A stretch of 64,000 nucleotides of DNA from Pseudomonas salomonii (GCF_900107155.1 NZ_FNOX01000001.1:248001-312000), one strand, 5' to 3'. Shown: positions 1 through 10,173, numbered from the stretch's first letter. Translations and numbers: made by a program. Notes: generated by a model not told the origin, from the letters alone.

Positions 1-48
1 GCGCGCCTCGAAAGCGGCGTCCACGTGCGCACGCTGACAGAACAATAA
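1..48 (+). CDS. fruK: C-terminal tail of 1-phosphofructokinase (partial)
   Basis: An open frame runs from base 1 to a TAA at 46-48 and encodes the last 15 residues of a protein (ARLESGVHVRTLTEQ). The ribosome-binding site of fruA follows at once. Pseudomonas fructose operons run fruB-fruK-fruA, so this is most likely the end of 1-phosphofructokinase, which phosphorylates fructose 1-phosphate made by the PTS. The assignment comes from gene order, because too little protein is present to recognise the fold. Confidence 0.6.
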   Translation, partial: ARLESGVHVRTLTEQ

Positions 49-59
49 GAGGGTTTGTG

Positions 60-1778
60 ATGAAGTTAGCCATTGTTACCGCCTGCCCGAACGGCATGGT
101 CACCAGTGTGCTGTGCGCCCGCTTGTTGGACGCCGCCGCACAGCGCCAGGGCTGGAGCACCAGCACCGAAGTCGTGGATGTGCAGCGCCCGGAGCGCCAG
201 TTGTCCCAAGCCACGATCGATGCGGCCGAGTGGGTGTTGCTGGTCAGCAGCACACCGGTGGATATGCAGCGGTTTGTCGGCAAGCGTGTCTTCCAGAGCA
301 CGCCGGCCCAGGCGCTGGCGGATGTCGACGCGGTGCTGCGCCGTGGCGCCGAAGAAGCCCAGGAGTACGTCGCCAGCCAAGCCCCGGTGGCGGCGAAGAA
401 TGCCCCGCGCATCGTCGCGATCACCGCCTGCCCGACCGGCGTGGCCCACACCTTCATGGCCGCCGAAGCCTTGCAGCAAACGGCCAAGCGGTTGGGTTAT
501 GACTTGCAGGTCGAGACCCAGGGTTCGGTGGGCGCACGCACGCCGTTGAGCGCGCAGGCCATCGCCGATGCCGATGTAGTGTTGCTGGCGGCGGATATCG
601 AAGTCGCCACCGAGCGTTTCGCCGGCAAGAAGATTTACCGCTGCGGCACCGGCATCGCCCTCAAGCAGTCCGAGGCCACGCTCAACAAGGCGCTGGCCGA
701 AGGCGCGGTAGAAAACGCCGGCAGCGGTGCGGTCGCCAAAAAAGAAAAAACCGGCGTGTACAAACACCTGCTCACCGGCGTGTCGTTCATGTTGCCGATG
801 GTGGTGGCGGGCGGGCTGTTGATCGCTTTGTCGTTTGTGTTCGGCATCCATGCTTTTGAAGAAAAGGGCACCTTGGCCGCCGCCCTCAAAACCGTCGGCG
901 ACCAGGCCTTTATGCTGATGGTGCCGTTGCTGGCGGGCTACATCGCTTATTCGATTGCCGACCGTCCGGGCCTCGCGCCGGGCATGATCGGCGGCTTGCT
1001 GGCGGGCACCTTGGGCGCCGGATTTATCGGCGGCATCCTTGCCGGTTTTCTTGCTGGTTACTGCGTCAAACTGATCACCCGCGCGGTGCAGTTGCCGCAA
1101 AGCCTGGAGGCGCTCAAGCCGATCCTGATCATTCCGCTGCTGGCGAGCCTGTTCACGGGCCTGGCGATGATTTACCTGGTCGGCCCGCCGGTGGCGCGGT
1201 TGCTCACGGGGCTGACGGATTTTCTCAGCACCATGGGCACCACCAATGCGGTGCTGCTGGGCATTTTGTTGGGCGGCATGATGTGCGTGGATTTGGGCGG
1301 GCCGATCAACAAGGCAGCGTATGCGTTTTCGGTCGGCCTGCTGGCCGCGTCCAGCGGTGCACCGATGGCGGCGACCATGGCCGCTGGCATGGTGCCGCCG
1401 ATTGGCATGGGCATCGCCACCTTCCTGGCGCGGCGCAAATTCGCCCAGACCGAACGCGAGGCGGGCAAGGCCGCGATGATCCTGGGCCTGTGCTTTATCT
1501 CTGAAGGCGCGATCCCGTTTGCGGCCAAAGACCCGCTGCGGGTGATTCCGGCCAGCATCGCCGGTGGTGCCTTGACCGGCGCGCTGTCGATGTATTTCGG
1601 CTGCAAACTCGCCGCGCCCCATGGCGGTTTGTTTGTGTTGGTGATTCCGAATGCGATGAACCATGCGCTCCTGTATTTGCTGGCGATTGTGGCGGGCAGC
1701 CTGGTGACCGGGTTGGTGTATGCGCTGATCAAACGCCCGGAGGCGGCGGAGATGGCGGTCACTTCAGCCAAGGCCTGA
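60..1778 (+). CDS. fruA: PTS fructose transporter, EIIBC component
   Basis: This inner-membrane permease takes up fructose and phosphorylates it to fructose 1-phosphate. It has two EIIB-like domains in tandem: a first one near residues 1-95 with Cys9 (TACPNG) and a second one near residues 118-210 with the active-site motif TACPTGVAHT (Cys124). The EIIC membrane domain follows from about residue 235, with several hydrophobic helices and the family motif GGPINKAAYAF. A GTG lies three bases upstream at 57, but ATG 60 is preferred, with GAGGG as ribosome-binding site. The gene follows the fruK end by 11 bases and is last in the operon. The length of 572 residues is normal for the family. Confidence 0.93.
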   Translation: MKLAIVTACPNGMVTSVLCARLLDAAAQRQGWSTSTEVVDVQRPERQLSQATIDAAEWVLLVSSTPVDMQRFVGKRVFQSTPAQALADVDAVLRRGAEEAQEYVASQAPVAAKNAPRIVAITACPTGVAHTFMAAEALQQTAKRLGYDLQVETQGSVGARTPLSAQAIADADVVLLAADIEVATERFAGKKIYRCGTGIALKQSEATLNKALAEGAVENAGSGAVAKKEKTGVYKHLLTGVSFMLPMVVAGGLLIALSFVFGIHAFEEKGTLAAALKTVGDQAFMLMVPLLAGYIAYSIADRPGLAPGMIGGLLAGTLGAGFIGGILAGFLAGYCVKLITRAVQLPQSLEALKPILIIPLLASLFTGLAMIYLVGPPVARLLTGLTDFLSTMGTTNAVLLGILLGGMMCVDLGGPINKAAYAFSVGLLAASSGAPMAATMAAGMVPPIGMGIATFLARRKFAQTEREAGKAAMILGLCFISEGAIPFAAKDPLRVIPASIAGGALTGALSMYFGCKLAAPHGGLFVLVIPNAMNHALLYLLAIVAGSLVTGLVYALIKRPEAAEMAVTSAKA

Positions 1779-1880
1779 CACTGTTCAAAATGTGGGAGCT
1801 GGTGTTCTTACGGTCGGTGTCACATCCGCTTCATGCTCCCGTGTTTAAGTTTCCCTTTTGATACTCAAGAGGGCACCCGC

Positions 1881-3422
1881 ATGAGCCACTTCGATCTCGG
1901 CCGTCGCCGTGTGATGCAAGCCGTTGGCGCCGGGCTGTTGCTGCCGGGGCTGGCGCCGGCGGTGATCGCCTCGGTCAAGGACCGCCCGCAACTCACCGAC
2001 GGCGTGCAGTCCGGCGACTTGCTGGGCGACCGCGCGATGATCTGGAGCCGCAGCGACCGCCCGGCGAAGATGGTGGTGGAGTGGGACACCCGCAGCGTGT
2101 TCAGCAACCCGCGCAAATTCATTTCGCCGCTGGCCGACAGCCGCACCGACTTTACCGCTCGTGTCGAACTCACCGGGCTGCCGGTTGATCAGGCGATTTT
2201 CTACCGTGTGCACTTTGAAGACGCCCAGACCGGCGTCGCCAGCGAGCCGTGGTTCGGCCACTTGCGCAGCGTGCCGCAGCAACGTCGCGACATCCGTTTT
2301 GTGTGGAGCGGCGACACTGTGGGCCAAGGTTTTGGTATCAACCCGGACATCGGCGGCATGCGCATTTATGAAGCCATGCGCCTGCGCCTGCCGGACTTTT
2401 TTATCCACAGCGGCGACACCATCTACGCCGACGGCCCGGTGCCGGCGCAGCTGACCGTTGAAGATGGGCGCATCTGGCGCAACATCACCACAGAAGCCAA
2501 AAGCAAAGTCGCCGAAACCCTCGACGAGTATCGCGGCAATTACCGCTACAACCTGCTGGATGAAAACGTGCGCCGCTTCAATGCCGAAGTGCCGCAGATC
2601 TGGCAGTGGGACGACCACGAAGTGATCAACAACTGGTCGCCGAGCAAGGTGCTCGACGAGCGTTACCAGACCAGGGACATCAACACCTTGGTTGGCCGCG
2701 CACGCCAGGCCTGGCTGGAATATTCACCGATGCGCCGCCAGAGCGCCGATGGCGGCGGGCGCATCTATCGCAAGCTCAGCTATGGGCCGTTGCTGGATGT
2801 GTTTGTGCTGGATATGCGCAGCTATCGCGGGCCTAACGACAACAACCTGGGCGGCGAAAAACCTTTTATGGGCCGTGAGCAACTGGACTGGCTCAAGCGC
2901 GAACTCAAGGCCTCGCAAGCGCAGTGGAAAGTCGTCGCCGCCGATATGCCTATCGGCCTGGGCGTGCCCGACGGTGAAGTCAGCCCTGGCGTGCCGCGCT
3001 GGGAAGCCATCGCCAACGGCGACCCAGGCCCGGCCCAGGGTCGTGAGTTGGAGATTGCCGAGCTGTTGGGTTTTTTACGCGCGCAGCAGGTGCGCAACCA
3101 TGTGTGGTTGACGGCGGATGTGCATTACTGCGCGGCGCATCATTACCACCCGGACCGTGCGGCGTTCCAGGATTTCGAGCCGTTCTGGGAGTTTGTGGCG
3201 GGGCCGCTGAATGCGGGGAGCTTCGGGCCTAATCAGTTGGATAAAACCTTCGGGCCGGAGGTGGTGTTCCAGAAGGCACCGCCTGCGCAGAACACCTCGC
3301 CGTTTGCCGGTTTTCAGTTTTTTGGTGAGGTGCAGATTGATGGTCAGACGGCGGAGTTGACCGTGATCCTGCGCGACCTGGATGGGGTCTCGGTGTTCGA
3401 GCAAAAACTGCAACCCGCCTGA
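1881..3422 (+). CDS. phoD: PhoD-family alkaline phosphatase/phosphodiesterase, Tat exported
   Basis: This is a predicted periplasmic metallophosphoesterase of the PhoD family, which releases phosphate from phosphomono- and diesters. The N-terminus (GRRRVMQAVGAG, residues about 7-18) is a twin-arginine signal, consistent with export of a folded metalloenzyme. Family motifs are SGDTIYADG near residue 177, WDDHEVINNW near 243 and TADVHYCAAHH near 412, which supply metal ligands. ATG 1881 is chosen because it places the twin-arginine motif at the N-terminus; an upstream in-frame start at 1833 would add 16 unlikely residues. The protein is 513 residues. It stands alone, and no Pho box was identified with confidence. 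Confidence 0.88.
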   Translation: MSHFDLGRRRVMQAVGAGLLLPGLAPAVIASVKDRPQLTDGVQSGDLLGDRAMIWSRSDRPAKMVVEWDTRSVFSNPRKFISPLADSRTDFTARVELTGLPVDQAIFYRVHFEDAQTGVASEPWFGHLRSVPQQRRDIRFVWSGDTVGQGFGINPDIGGMRIYEAMRLRLPDFFIHSGDTIYADGPVPAQLTVEDGRIWRNITTEAKSKVAETLDEYRGNYRYNLLDENVRRFNAEVPQIWQWDDHEVINNWSPSKVLDERYQTRDINTLVGRARQAWLEYSPMRRQSADGGGRIYRKLSYGPLLDVFVLDMRSYRGPNDNNLGGEKPFMGREQLDWLKRELKASQAQWKVVAADMPIGLGVPDGEVSPGVPRWEAIANGDPGPAQGRELEIAELLGFLRAQQVRNHVWLTADVHYCAAHHYHPDRAAFQDFEPFWEFVAGPLNAGSFGPNQLDKTFGPEVVFQKAPPAQNTSPFAGFQFFGEVQIDGQTAELTVILRDLDGVSVFEQKLQPA

Positions 3423-3426
3423 GGAC

Positions 3427-3539
3427 GATCGTTCCCACGCTCTGCGTGGGAACGCCGCCATGGACGCTCCGCGTCCGCTTTTAGGGCGGTGACGCGGAGC
3501 GTCACAGGATGCATTCCCACGCAGAGCGTGGGAACGATC
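3427..3539. repeat. Extragenic inverted repeat, GATCGTTCCCACGC family
   Basis: The ends are inverted copies of GATCGTTCCCACGCTCTGCG, and the inner part repeats 'gacgc(t/g)c(c/t)gcgtc' in both orientations, so the whole can fold into a long hairpin. Related copies lie at 20579-20695, 47543-47655 and 61857-61966, all between genes. The element sits between the convergent phoD and piuB ends. Confidence 0.9.
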
Positions 3540-3550
3540 GGTATGAGGGC

Positions 3551-6076
3551 TTAGTACACATCCCGACGATAGCGGCCTTGCTCAATCAAGCGCTCCACCG
3601 CTTCGCTGCCCAGCACCTCGTGCAGCACTTGATCCACACCCGTGGCCATGCCCTGCAAGCTGCCGCACACATAAATTGCGGCGCCTTCGGCCAGCCATCT
3701 ACGCAATACGTCTGCCGATTCGCGCAGGCGGTCCTGTACGTAGATTTTCTCTGCCTGGTCGCGGGAAAACGCCAGGTCCAGCAGCGCCAGGTCACCGCTG
3801 GCCAGCCAGCCTTGCAGCTCGTCCTGGCACAGGTAGTCGTGGGCGATATTGCGTTCGCCGAACAACAGCCAGTTGCGCTGTTGGCCATCGGCAATACGCG
3901 CTTTAAGCAAGCTGCGCAGGCCGGCCAGGCCGGTGCCGTTGCCCAGCAGGATCAGCGGCACCGGCGCTTCGGGCAAGTGGAAGCCGCTGTTGCGGCGCAG
4001 GCGCAGGCTGATGCCGGAGCCGATGGCGGCGTATTCGGTCAGCCAGCCGGAGCCCAGGCCCAGGCTGCCGTCGGGGTGGCGTTCCTGGCGTACGATCAGC
4101 TCCAGCACGCCGTCACTGGCGATCGAGGCGATGGAGTATTCGCGCGTGCCCAAGGGCACCAGTGCGTTGACCAGCGCCTGTGCGTGCAGGCCGACCAGGT
4201 GCGCGCGGTTGTCCGGCAGTTGGCGGGTGGCCAAAGCCTGGTTGAGGGTTTGCGCCAGGCCGTCGATCAACACACCATCGCTGCCGACCAGGCCCAGGCC
4301 GGCGAGGAAATGCTCGATGGCCCACGGGCAATTGCGCGGCAGCACTTCCACCAGGTCACCGGCCAGCCAGCTTTGCGACGCAGGCGGCGTGAGGCCCAGC
4401 AGGTAGATGTCTGAGCCAACGCTGTCGCGGTTAAGCAGGGTGCGATGGGTGAGGGTGCAGTTTTCAAACTGAGGCGCCTGCCAGGTCGCTGCCGGCGCGT
4501 GGCCGGTGAGTTGGCCCAGTTGCTGTTGCCATATCAGCAGTGCTTCGCTGTCGCCGCTGTCGACTTCCACCGGCGCGAACAACGGCGTGCCGCCCTGGTG
4601 GGTCAGCCAGAAATGCAGGCGCCGGGCAAACCCGCAGAAGTGTTCATATTGGCGATCACCCAGGGCCAGCACCGAGTAGTTCAGGCCTTTGAGCGACAAG
4701 TCCTGACCCAGTACGCTGCGCTCAAAACCCCGCGCACTGTCAGGCGCTTCGCCATCGCCGAAGGTGCTGACCACGAACAGCGCGTGCTGCGTTTGGCTCA
4801 AGTCGTCCTGACTGACGCTGCCCAGCGGCTGCACCTTCACCGGCAAACCGGCGGCCTGCAATTGCCCGGCGGTTTGCCAGGCCAACTGTTCGGCGAAACC
4901 GCTCTGGCTGGCAAAGCCGATCAGCCAGGCCGGCGCGTCGCTGTGGTTGGCGCCGAGGCCTTTGCGGGCGTCGCGCACCTGGCGTTTTTTGCGGCGACGG
5001 TCCAGGTACAGCAGCCAGCCGGTAATAAAGAACAACGGCATCATCAGCGAGCTGAGGGTGAGGATGATCCGCCCGGTCCAACCGAAATAGCTGCCGGTGT
5101 GCAGTGCATAAATGCTGGTGAGCAATTGGGACTTGAGCGTCTTGCCGGCGTACGGGTCGTGGGATTTGACCTCGCCGGTGGCAGGGTCCAGGTTGATCTG
5201 GTTCAGCGCGCGGTCGTGGGGCGATGAGTTGAGCAGGTAATACACAATGGCCGGCTCCCCGGCGACGGACGGCATGCGAATGTTGTAGGCGATCAAACCG
5301 GGGCCGGCGTTGGCGTAGATGCTGCTCCAGATCGCGTCATAGTTGGCCACCGGCGCCGCGCCTTCGGGCGGCGGGCCCCGCTTGCGCAGGCGCTCGTTTT
5401 GCGGTGCGTCGGAGAGCAGTTTGTTCAGGCCCTGGCTGTACCAGTCGTAGGACCAATACAGGCCGGTGAGCGCCGAGAACAGGTAGAACAGCAGGCACCA
5501 GGTGCCGAATACCGAGTGCAGGTCCCAGTTGAAACTGCGGCCTTTCTTGCGCCAGTCCAGCGTCAGCCAGGCGCGCCAGCTCGCCACCTGGCGCGGCCAG
5601 CGCAGGTACAGGCCGGAGAGGCAGAAGAACACCAGGATCAGGGTGCAGGCGCCGGTGATGTTACGCCCGGTTTCGCCCATGGCGAGGAAGCGGTGCAACT
5701 GCAAGATAAAGCCGAGCACATCCTGGCCGACGGCATCGCCCATGTAATCGCCGGTGTAGGGGTCGAAGTAGCGCATCTGGCCACGCCGTTCGCCCGGCGG
5801 GGCGGTGAAGAACACGCGCGCGGCGTTGCCGCTGTCGCTTTCCACCCACAGCATCGATACGGTCTTGCCTTCGGTGGCCTCAAGCTTGCGCACCAGTTCG
5901 GCTGGCGGCAGCACACCGGCTTCGCGTTTTTCGACCTTCAAGACTGTGGGGTTCAGCGCCCGCAGGATTTCATCCTGAAACGAGACCGCAGCCCCGGTCA
6001 TCCCCATCAACGCCAGCACCAGCCCGGCGGTGATGCCGAAGAACCAGTGCAATTGGAACAGGGTTTTTTTCAACAC
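3551..6076 (-). CDS. piuB: PepSY-flavoprotein reductase (iron uptake oxidoreductase PiuB)
   Basis: This 841-residue inner-membrane fusion protein probably moves electrons from NAD(P)H through FAD and FMN to periplasmic iron chelates. The N-terminal third is a PepSY-type membrane domain with hydrophobic helices near residues 8-30, 135-160, 190-215 and 335-355. A flavodoxin-like domain spans about 385-520, with the FMN-loop sequence [13 protein letters not shown] sulfite-reductase-type FAD and NAD-binding module fills the C-terminus ([25 protein letters not shown]). It starts at GTG 6076. It lies downstream of piuA on the same strand behind a terminator, so it probably has its own promoter in the AT-rich stretch near 6125-6160. 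P. aeruginosa has the same order (PA4513-PA4516). The direction of iron reduction is inferred from the domains and context. Confidence 0.82.
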   Translation of the reverse strand: MLKKTLFQLHWFFGITAGLVLALMGMTGAAVSFQDEILRALNPTVLKVEKREAGVLPPAELVRKLEATEGKTVSMLWVESDSGNAARVFFTAPPGERRGQMRYFDPYTGDYMGDAVGQDVLGFILQLHRFLAMGETGRNITGACTLILVFFCLSGLYLRWPRQVASWRAWLTLDWRKKGRSFNWDLHSVFGTWCLLFYLFSALTGLYWSYDWYSQGLNKLLSDAPQNERLRKRGPPPEGAAPVANYDAIWSSIYANAGPGLIAYNIRMPSVAGEPAIVYYLLNSSPHDRALNQINLDPATGEVKSHDPYAGKTLKSQLLTSIYALHTGSYFGWTGRIILTLSSLMMPLFFITGWLLYLDRRRKKRQVRDARKGLGANHSDAPAWLIGFASQSGFAEQLAWQTAGQLQAAGLPVKVQPLGSVSQDDLSQTQHALFVVSTFGDGEAPDSARGFERSVLGQDLSLKGLNYSVLALGDRQYEHFCGFARRLHFWLTHQGGTPLFAPVEVDSGDSEALLIWQQQLGQLTGHAPAATWQAPQFENCTLTHRTLLNRDSVGSDIYLLGLTPPASQSWLAGDLVEVLPRNCPWAIEHFLAGLGLVGSDGVLIDGLAQTLNQALATRQLPDNRAHLVGLHAQALVNALVPLGTREYSIASIASDGVLELIVRQERHPDGSLGLGSGWLTEYAAIGSGISLRLRRNSGFHLPEAPVPLILLGNGTGLAGLRSLLKARIADGQQRNWLLFGERNIAHDYLCQDELQGWLASGDLALLDLAFSRDQAEKIYVQDRLRESADVLRRWLAEGAAIYVCGSLQGMATGVDQVLHEVLGSEAVERLIEQGRYRRDVY

Positions 6077-6159
6077 GTCGGACCGCCTCGCTCATCTGGA
6101 TGTCGTTGTCACGGCGCGCATTATGCCGTGGGCTAACGAGAAATATTCTGTTTTACACG

Positions 6160-6190
6160 CAAAAGCCCCACGCATCCGATGCGTGGGGCT
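6160..6190 (-). terminator. Rho-independent terminator after piuA
   Basis: A 12-bp perfect stem (AGCCCCACGCAT) with a 3-base loop is followed on the minus strand by a short T run. It lies 23 bases beyond the piuA stop. Confidence 0.88.
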
Positions 6191-6212
6191 TCTGGCTGAA
6201 CGTTGACCGGGT

Positions 6213-8498
6213 TTAGAAGTGGAAACTGGTGGTCAACAGCGCCGTACGCCCGGCGGCCTGGTTGGCGAAGTGCGCCGCATAGGCTTTGTCGTAGTAGGTC
6301 TTGTCGGTCAGGTTTTGCACGTTCAATTGCAGGTCGACGTTCTTGGTCAGCTTGTAGCTGGCCATCGCATCGTAGCGGGTGTAGGCCGGTACGTAGACGG
6401 TGTTGGCCGGGTCACCGTACACCTGATCGACGTAGAACGCGCCGCCGCCGATGGTCAGTTTTGGCGTGATGTCGTAAGTGGTCCACAGGCTGAAGGTGTT
6501 CTTCGGCGTGTTAGGCATTTGGTTGCCTTTGTTGGAGCCGGCAGACACTACGTTTTGACGGTTGCCGATTTTGCCTGGGTCGACCAGTTCGCTTTTCAGG
6601 TAGCTGTAGCCGGCAAACACTTGCCATTGATCGGTGAGCTTGCCGCTGGCCGACAGTTCCAGGCCATCGACACGGGATTCGCCGCCGTTTTCGAAGGTAT
6701 TGGAGTCCACCAGGATTCGCGTGTTTTTCTTCTCGGTACGGAACACGGCTGCCGTCAACGACAGGCGGTTGTGGAACAGGTCCCACTTGGTGCCCAGCTC
6801 GTAGTTGACGGTCTCTTCGGGTTTCAGGTCGCTGGTGTTGATGCCGGTAACGAAGCCATTGGTTTCTTGCCCTTCACCCACCAGGCCGCCAACCGGCTGT
6901 GCCGAAGTGGCGTAGGAGGTATAGATGCTGCCGTTTTCCAGCGGCTTCCAGACCAGACCCGCCTGCCAGTTGAAGAATTGGCTGTCGTCCTTGAGCTTGC
7001 TGCGGCCGGCAGCGGCGTTGGTGTTGGCTTCTGTATCAAAGGTGTCGTAACGCAGGCCGACGTTCAGCAGCCATTTGGGGTCCAGCTCGATGGTGTCGAA
7101 CACATAGGCGGCGCGGCTGGTGGCCTTGGTGTTGGTGCCCATGTAGTTGCGGGCTACGCTGCCGGTCCAGGCGTCATCCGGTGTCGGGTTGCTCAGCGAG
7201 GTGCACTGGCCGCCCAGGCTGCCTTTGGCCACGGTGCAGGTCGGGTTGCTGTTCGGGCTGACGGTGTAGCCGCTGACGCGGGTTTCTTCACCGGTGAATT
7301 CCAGGCCGGTGGAGTAGGTGTGCTTCATGCCCGCCAGTTGGAAGTTGCCGAACAGATCGGTCTGGTTGGTGGTGGTGTCGGTGGTCGACACGCGGGTGTT
7401 GGCGCGGCGCCACACGGTGCCGAAACGGCTGACGTTGCGCTGGCTGTCATCCGGCTGCGTGAGTACGTAATCCTGGCCGGTGCTGCCATGGCGCAGGGTG
7501 TTTTTCAGCGTCATGTTGTCGTTCAGGTCGTGCTCGATGGAGAACGTGCTGATGTCGGCGCGGGTCTTACGGAAGTCGCGGTCTTTCAAACCGTAGAAGT
7601 TGTTGCTGTCGCCGCCATCGGTGGGTTTGTCATGCCCGTGGGCAGTGGCGGTCGGCGAGCTGTAGCCATACGGAATGCCCGAATCCGGGAGGTCGTTGCT
7701 TTCCATGTGGTAGTAGCTGAAGTTGACACGGGTCGGGGTGCCCAGGCCGAAGGTCAGCGACGGTGCCACGCCCCAGCGGTCGTAGTTGACGGTGTCGCGG
7801 CCGGCCACATTCTGTTCGTGACTCATCAGGTTCAAACGGAACGCGGCGTTGTCGAGGAACTGACGGTTCACGTCGAGCACGTAGCGGCGGGTCTGGTCGG
7901 AGCCGTAGGTAAAGCCGCCGTTGGTGAAGTCACGCGCCTGAGGCGTCTTGCTCACCAGGTTGATGCTGCCACCGGCCGAACCGCGACCGCCGAACGAGGA
8001 GTTGGGGCCTTTGCTGACTTCGATCGATTCGATGTCGAAGATCTCGCGGCTCTGGCCGCCGGTGTCGCGCACGCCATCCAGGTAGGTGTCGCCCTGGGCG
8101 TCAAAGCCACGGATGAACGGGCGATCGCCCTGGGGGTTGCCGCCTTCACCCGCGCCAAAGGTGATGCCCGGTACGGTGCGCAAGGCATCCTGCAGCGAGG
8201 TGGCGGCGGTGTCTTTGAGCACTTGCTGCGGCACCACGGTGACCGAGCGCGGGGTGTCCACCAGCGGCGCGGTGTACTTTTGCGACGAGGCTTTTTCGAC
8301 CTGGTAGGAGGTGTTGTCCTGTTCCTGGCCGGTAATGCTGGTGGCGCCGAGGGAGATGCTGTTGCGCTCGCCTTTTGGTTCGGTGCTTTCGGCCGCTTGC
8401 GCCAGTTGGGCGGCAGAGCTGGCACTGAGTGCAACGCCGATGGCCGAAGCCAGCATGCGTGGTGAACTGGCAGGTGTTTTTAGCGTAGTGCGCGACAT
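6213..8498 (-). CDS. piuA: TonB-dependent siderophore receptor (PiuA/Fiu-like)
   Basis: This outer-membrane beta-barrel receptor imports ferric siderophores, probably catecholates, using TonB energy. The first 35 or so residues form a signal peptide ending in AQLAQA. A plug domain follows (DTPRSVTVVPQQVLKD, then DALRTVPGI and FIRGFDAQGD), and a barrel of about 550 residues ends in the terminal aromatic FHF expected for Bam recognition. ATG 8498 is chosen for its AAGGAC ribosome-binding site and signal peptide; upstream in-frame starts add a non-signal sequence. The length of 761 residues is typical. piuC is divergent, and a Fur-like palindrome lies in the shared promoter region, which fits iron repression. 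The exact ligand cannot be read from sequence. Confidence 0.92.
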   Translation of the reverse strand: MSRTTLKTPASSPRMLASAIGVALSASSAAQLAQAAESTEPKGERNSISLGATSITGQEQDNTSYQVEKASSQKYTAPLVDTPRSVTVVPQQVLKDTAATSLQDALRTVPGITFGAGEGGNPQGDRPFIRGFDAQGDTYLDGVRDTGGQSREIFDIESIEVSKGPNSSFGGRGSAGGSINLVSKTPQARDFTNGGFTYGSDQTRRYVLDVNRQFLDNAAFRLNLMSHEQNVAGRDTVNYDRWGVAPSLTFGLGTPTRVNFSYYHMESNDLPDSGIPYGYSSPTATAHGHDKPTDGGDSNNFYGLKDRDFRKTRADISTFSIEHDLNDNMTLKNTLRHGSTGQDYVLTQPDDSQRNVSRFGTVWRRANTRVSTTDTTTNQTDLFGNFQLAGMKHTYSTGLEFTGEETRVSGYTVSPNSNPTCTVAKGSLGGQCTSLSNPTPDDAWTGSVARNYMGTNTKATSRAAYVFDTIELDPKWLLNVGLRYDTFDTEANTNAAAGRSKLKDDSQFFNWQAGLVWKPLENGSIYTSYATSAQPVGGLVGEGQETNGFVTGINTSDLKPEETVNYELGTKWDLFHNRLSLTAAVFRTEKKNTRILVDSNTFENGGESRVDGLELSASGKLTDQWQVFAGYSYLKSELVDPGKIGNRQNVVSAGSNKGNQMPNTPKNTFSLWTTYDITPKLTIGGGAFYVDQVYGDPANTVYVPAYTRYDAMASYKLTKNVDLQLNVQNLTDKTYYDKAYAAHFANQAAGRTALLTTSFHF

Positions 8499-8563
8499 AA
8501 CAAGTCCTTTCCCCAAGGAGGTGAGGCCGCGGAATATAGGGTCAACAAGACTTTCTATCAATT

Positions 8564-8582
8564 GCGATACATTACTATTCGC
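8564..8582. promoter_or_regulatory. Candidate Fur box for piuA
   Basis: GCGATACATTACTATTCGC is a 19-base near-palindrome in an AT-rich patch about 65 bases upstream of the piuA start. It resembles degenerate Pseudomonas Fur sites, but the match is by eye only. Confidence 0.5.
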
Positions 8583-8656
8583 ATTGAATTTACATTCTTT
8601 ACACTTTTGCCTTACGGTTTTTACCCACTCATTCGTCTGCCGTGTTTTACAGGGCA

Positions 8657-8675
8657 GATAAGAATCAATACCATT
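8657..8675 (+). promoter_or_regulatory. Candidate Fur box for piuC
   Basis: GATAAGAATCAATACCATT resembles the Fur hexamer array (GATAAT repeats) and lies 30 bases upstream of the piuC start. It is a second site in the divergent piuA/piuC promoter region. Confidence 0.5.
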
Positions 8676-8704
8676 AGCGCCTCTCTGATTTCAGGTATTG
8701 CCTC

Positions 8705-9385
8705 ATGTTGCTGCATATTCCCGGCCTGTTCTCTCGCGAGGAGGTGCTGCGCATTCGCCAAGCCCTGGAAAACACTGAGTGGGCCGACGGTAAAATCACT
8801 GCCGGGCACCAATCCGCCAAAGCCAAGCACAACCTGCAGTTGCCCGAAGGCCACCCGCTGGCCAAGGAAATCGGTGCGGCGATGCTCGAGCGTTTGTGGA
8901 ACAACCCGTTGTTTATGTCGGCGGCGTTACCGCACAAAGTCTTCCCGCCGTTGCTCAACTGCTACACGGCCGGTGGCAGTTTTGATTTCCATATCGACAA
9001 CGCCGTGCGCCAGGCGCGGGGCAGTCATGAGCGGGTGCGCACGGATTTGTCGTCCACGCTGTTCTTCAGCGACCCGGAGGAATACGACGGCGGTGAGCTG
9101 GAGATTCAGGACACCTTCGGCCTGCAACGGGTAAAACTGCCGGCGGGCGATATGGTCTTGTACCCCGGTTCCAGCCTGCACAAAGTCAACGCCGTGACCC
9201 GTGGCGCGCGCTATGCCTCGTTCTTTTGGACCCAAAGCCTGGTGCGCGAAGACAGCCAGCGCACGTTGCTGTTCGAGATGGACGGCGCTATCCAGCAATT
9301 GACCCGTGACGTACCCGACCACCCGGCGCTGATCCAGCTCACCGGCACCTACCACAATCTGCTGCGCCGCTGGGTTGAGGTGTAA
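8705..9385 (+). CDS. piuC: PKHD-type Fe(II)/2-oxoglutarate hydroxylase PiuC
   Basis: This is a 226-residue cytoplasmic dioxygenase-fold protein of the PKHD/YbiX family. The iron ligands are visible as the HxD pair in FHIDN (near residue 97) and the distal His in SSLHKVNAV (near 158); an Arg in [10 protein letters not shown] would bind 2-oxoglutarate. The family is linked to iron starvation and siderophore receptors, but its substrate is not established. It is divergent from piuA with Fur-like sites between them. The Sel1 gene follows after two bases, so they are probably co-transcribed. Confidence 0.92.
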   Translation: MLLHIPGLFSREEVLRIRQALENTEWADGKITAGHQSAKAKHNLQLPEGHPLAKEIGAAMLERLWNNPLFMSAALPHKVFPPLLNCYTAGGSFDFHIDNAVRQARGSHERVRTDLSSTLFFSDPEEYDGGELEIQDTFGLQRVKLPAGDMVLYPGSSLHKVNAVTRGARYASFFWTQSLVREDSQRTLLFEMDGAIQQLTRDVPDHPALIQLTGTYHNLLRRWVEV

Positions 9386-9387
9386 GC

Positions 9388-10173
9388 ATGGGTTTTTTAT
9401 TGCGCCGCGAAGAAGTGCTCAACGTCGAGCAACTGCAAAGCATGCTCGACGACTCCCCGGTGCGCGCCGCCCAGGCGATTTTGATGGCGGCCAAGGAAGG
9501 CGTGGTCGACGCTCAAGCGTTGCTCGGGCAAATCCTGCTGGAAGGGCGCGGCATTGCACGCGATGAAGCGCTGGCACTGCGCTGGTTCCAGATCGCGGCC
9601 CATGGCGGGCATTGGATGGCGCGCAATATGGCCGGGCGTTGCCTGGAGCATGGCTGGGGTTGCGCCGTCGATGAAGCAGCGGCGGCGCGCAATTATCGTC
9701 TGGCGGCAGACGCTGGGCTGGATTGGGGCCAGTACAACTACGCGAATCTGCTGGCCACCGGCCGAGGTGTTGTTGAAGACCGGCCGCAAGCGCTGGCGTT
9801 TTACCGGCTGGCGGCAGAGCAGGGCCATGCCAAGTCGATGAACCTGCTGGGGCGGTATCTGGAAGACGGGCAGTATTGCCCTCAGGATCTGGACGCGGCC
9901 GTGGCGTGGTATCGGCGCTCAGCCGAAGGCGGGGATTTTCGCGGGCAGTTCAGTTATGCGGCGGTGTTGGCTGATAGGGGCCAGATCGAGGAGGCGCTGG
10001 GCTGGCTGCGCAAGGCGCTGGCTGGGGGGAACCTCAAGTTTTTGCGCACCGCGCACAAGGCGCTGTTAAAGGCAGCGCAGCCGCAAATCAGGTCTTTGGC
10101 TAAGGACTTCGAGCAGCGAGTGGCTCAATTTAACGATGGGCGGCATGGGTTAGCGGTTGCTGCACCACTCTAA
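9388..10173 (+). CDS. Sel1-like repeat (tetratricopeptide-type) protein
   Basis: The 261-residue protein consists mainly of Sel1-like repeats of about 36 residues (for example AQALLGQILLEGRGI, ALAFYRLAAEQGHAKSMNLL and AAVAWYRRSAEGGDFRGQFS). Such alpha-helical solenoids act as protein-interaction scaffolds. No signal peptide is seen, so a cytoplasmic place is likely. It follows piuC by two bases, and the same pair (PA4515-PA4516) occurs in P. aeruginosa, suggesting a role in iron-regulated physiology. The precise partner is unknown. Confidence 0.88.
   Translation: MGFLLRREEVLNVEQLQSMLDDSPVRAAQAILMAAKEGVVDAQALLGQILLEGRGIARDEALALRWFQIAAHGGHWMARNMAGRCLEHGWGCAVDEAAAARNYRLAADAGLDWGQYNYANLLATGRGVVEDRPQALAFYRLAAEQGHAKSMNLLGRYLEDGQYCPQDLDAAVAWYRRSAEGGDFRGQFSYAAVLADRGQIEEALGWLRKALAGGNLKFLRTAHKALLKAAQPQIRSLAKDFEQRVAQFNDGRHGLAVAAPL

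Noticed and set aside
66..1664. Long open frame on the minus strand opposite fruA, and similar long frames opposite other genes
   Set aside because: High GC at third positions leaves opposite frames open. These products are Arg/His/Gly rich, have no family motifs and lie over well-recognised genes.
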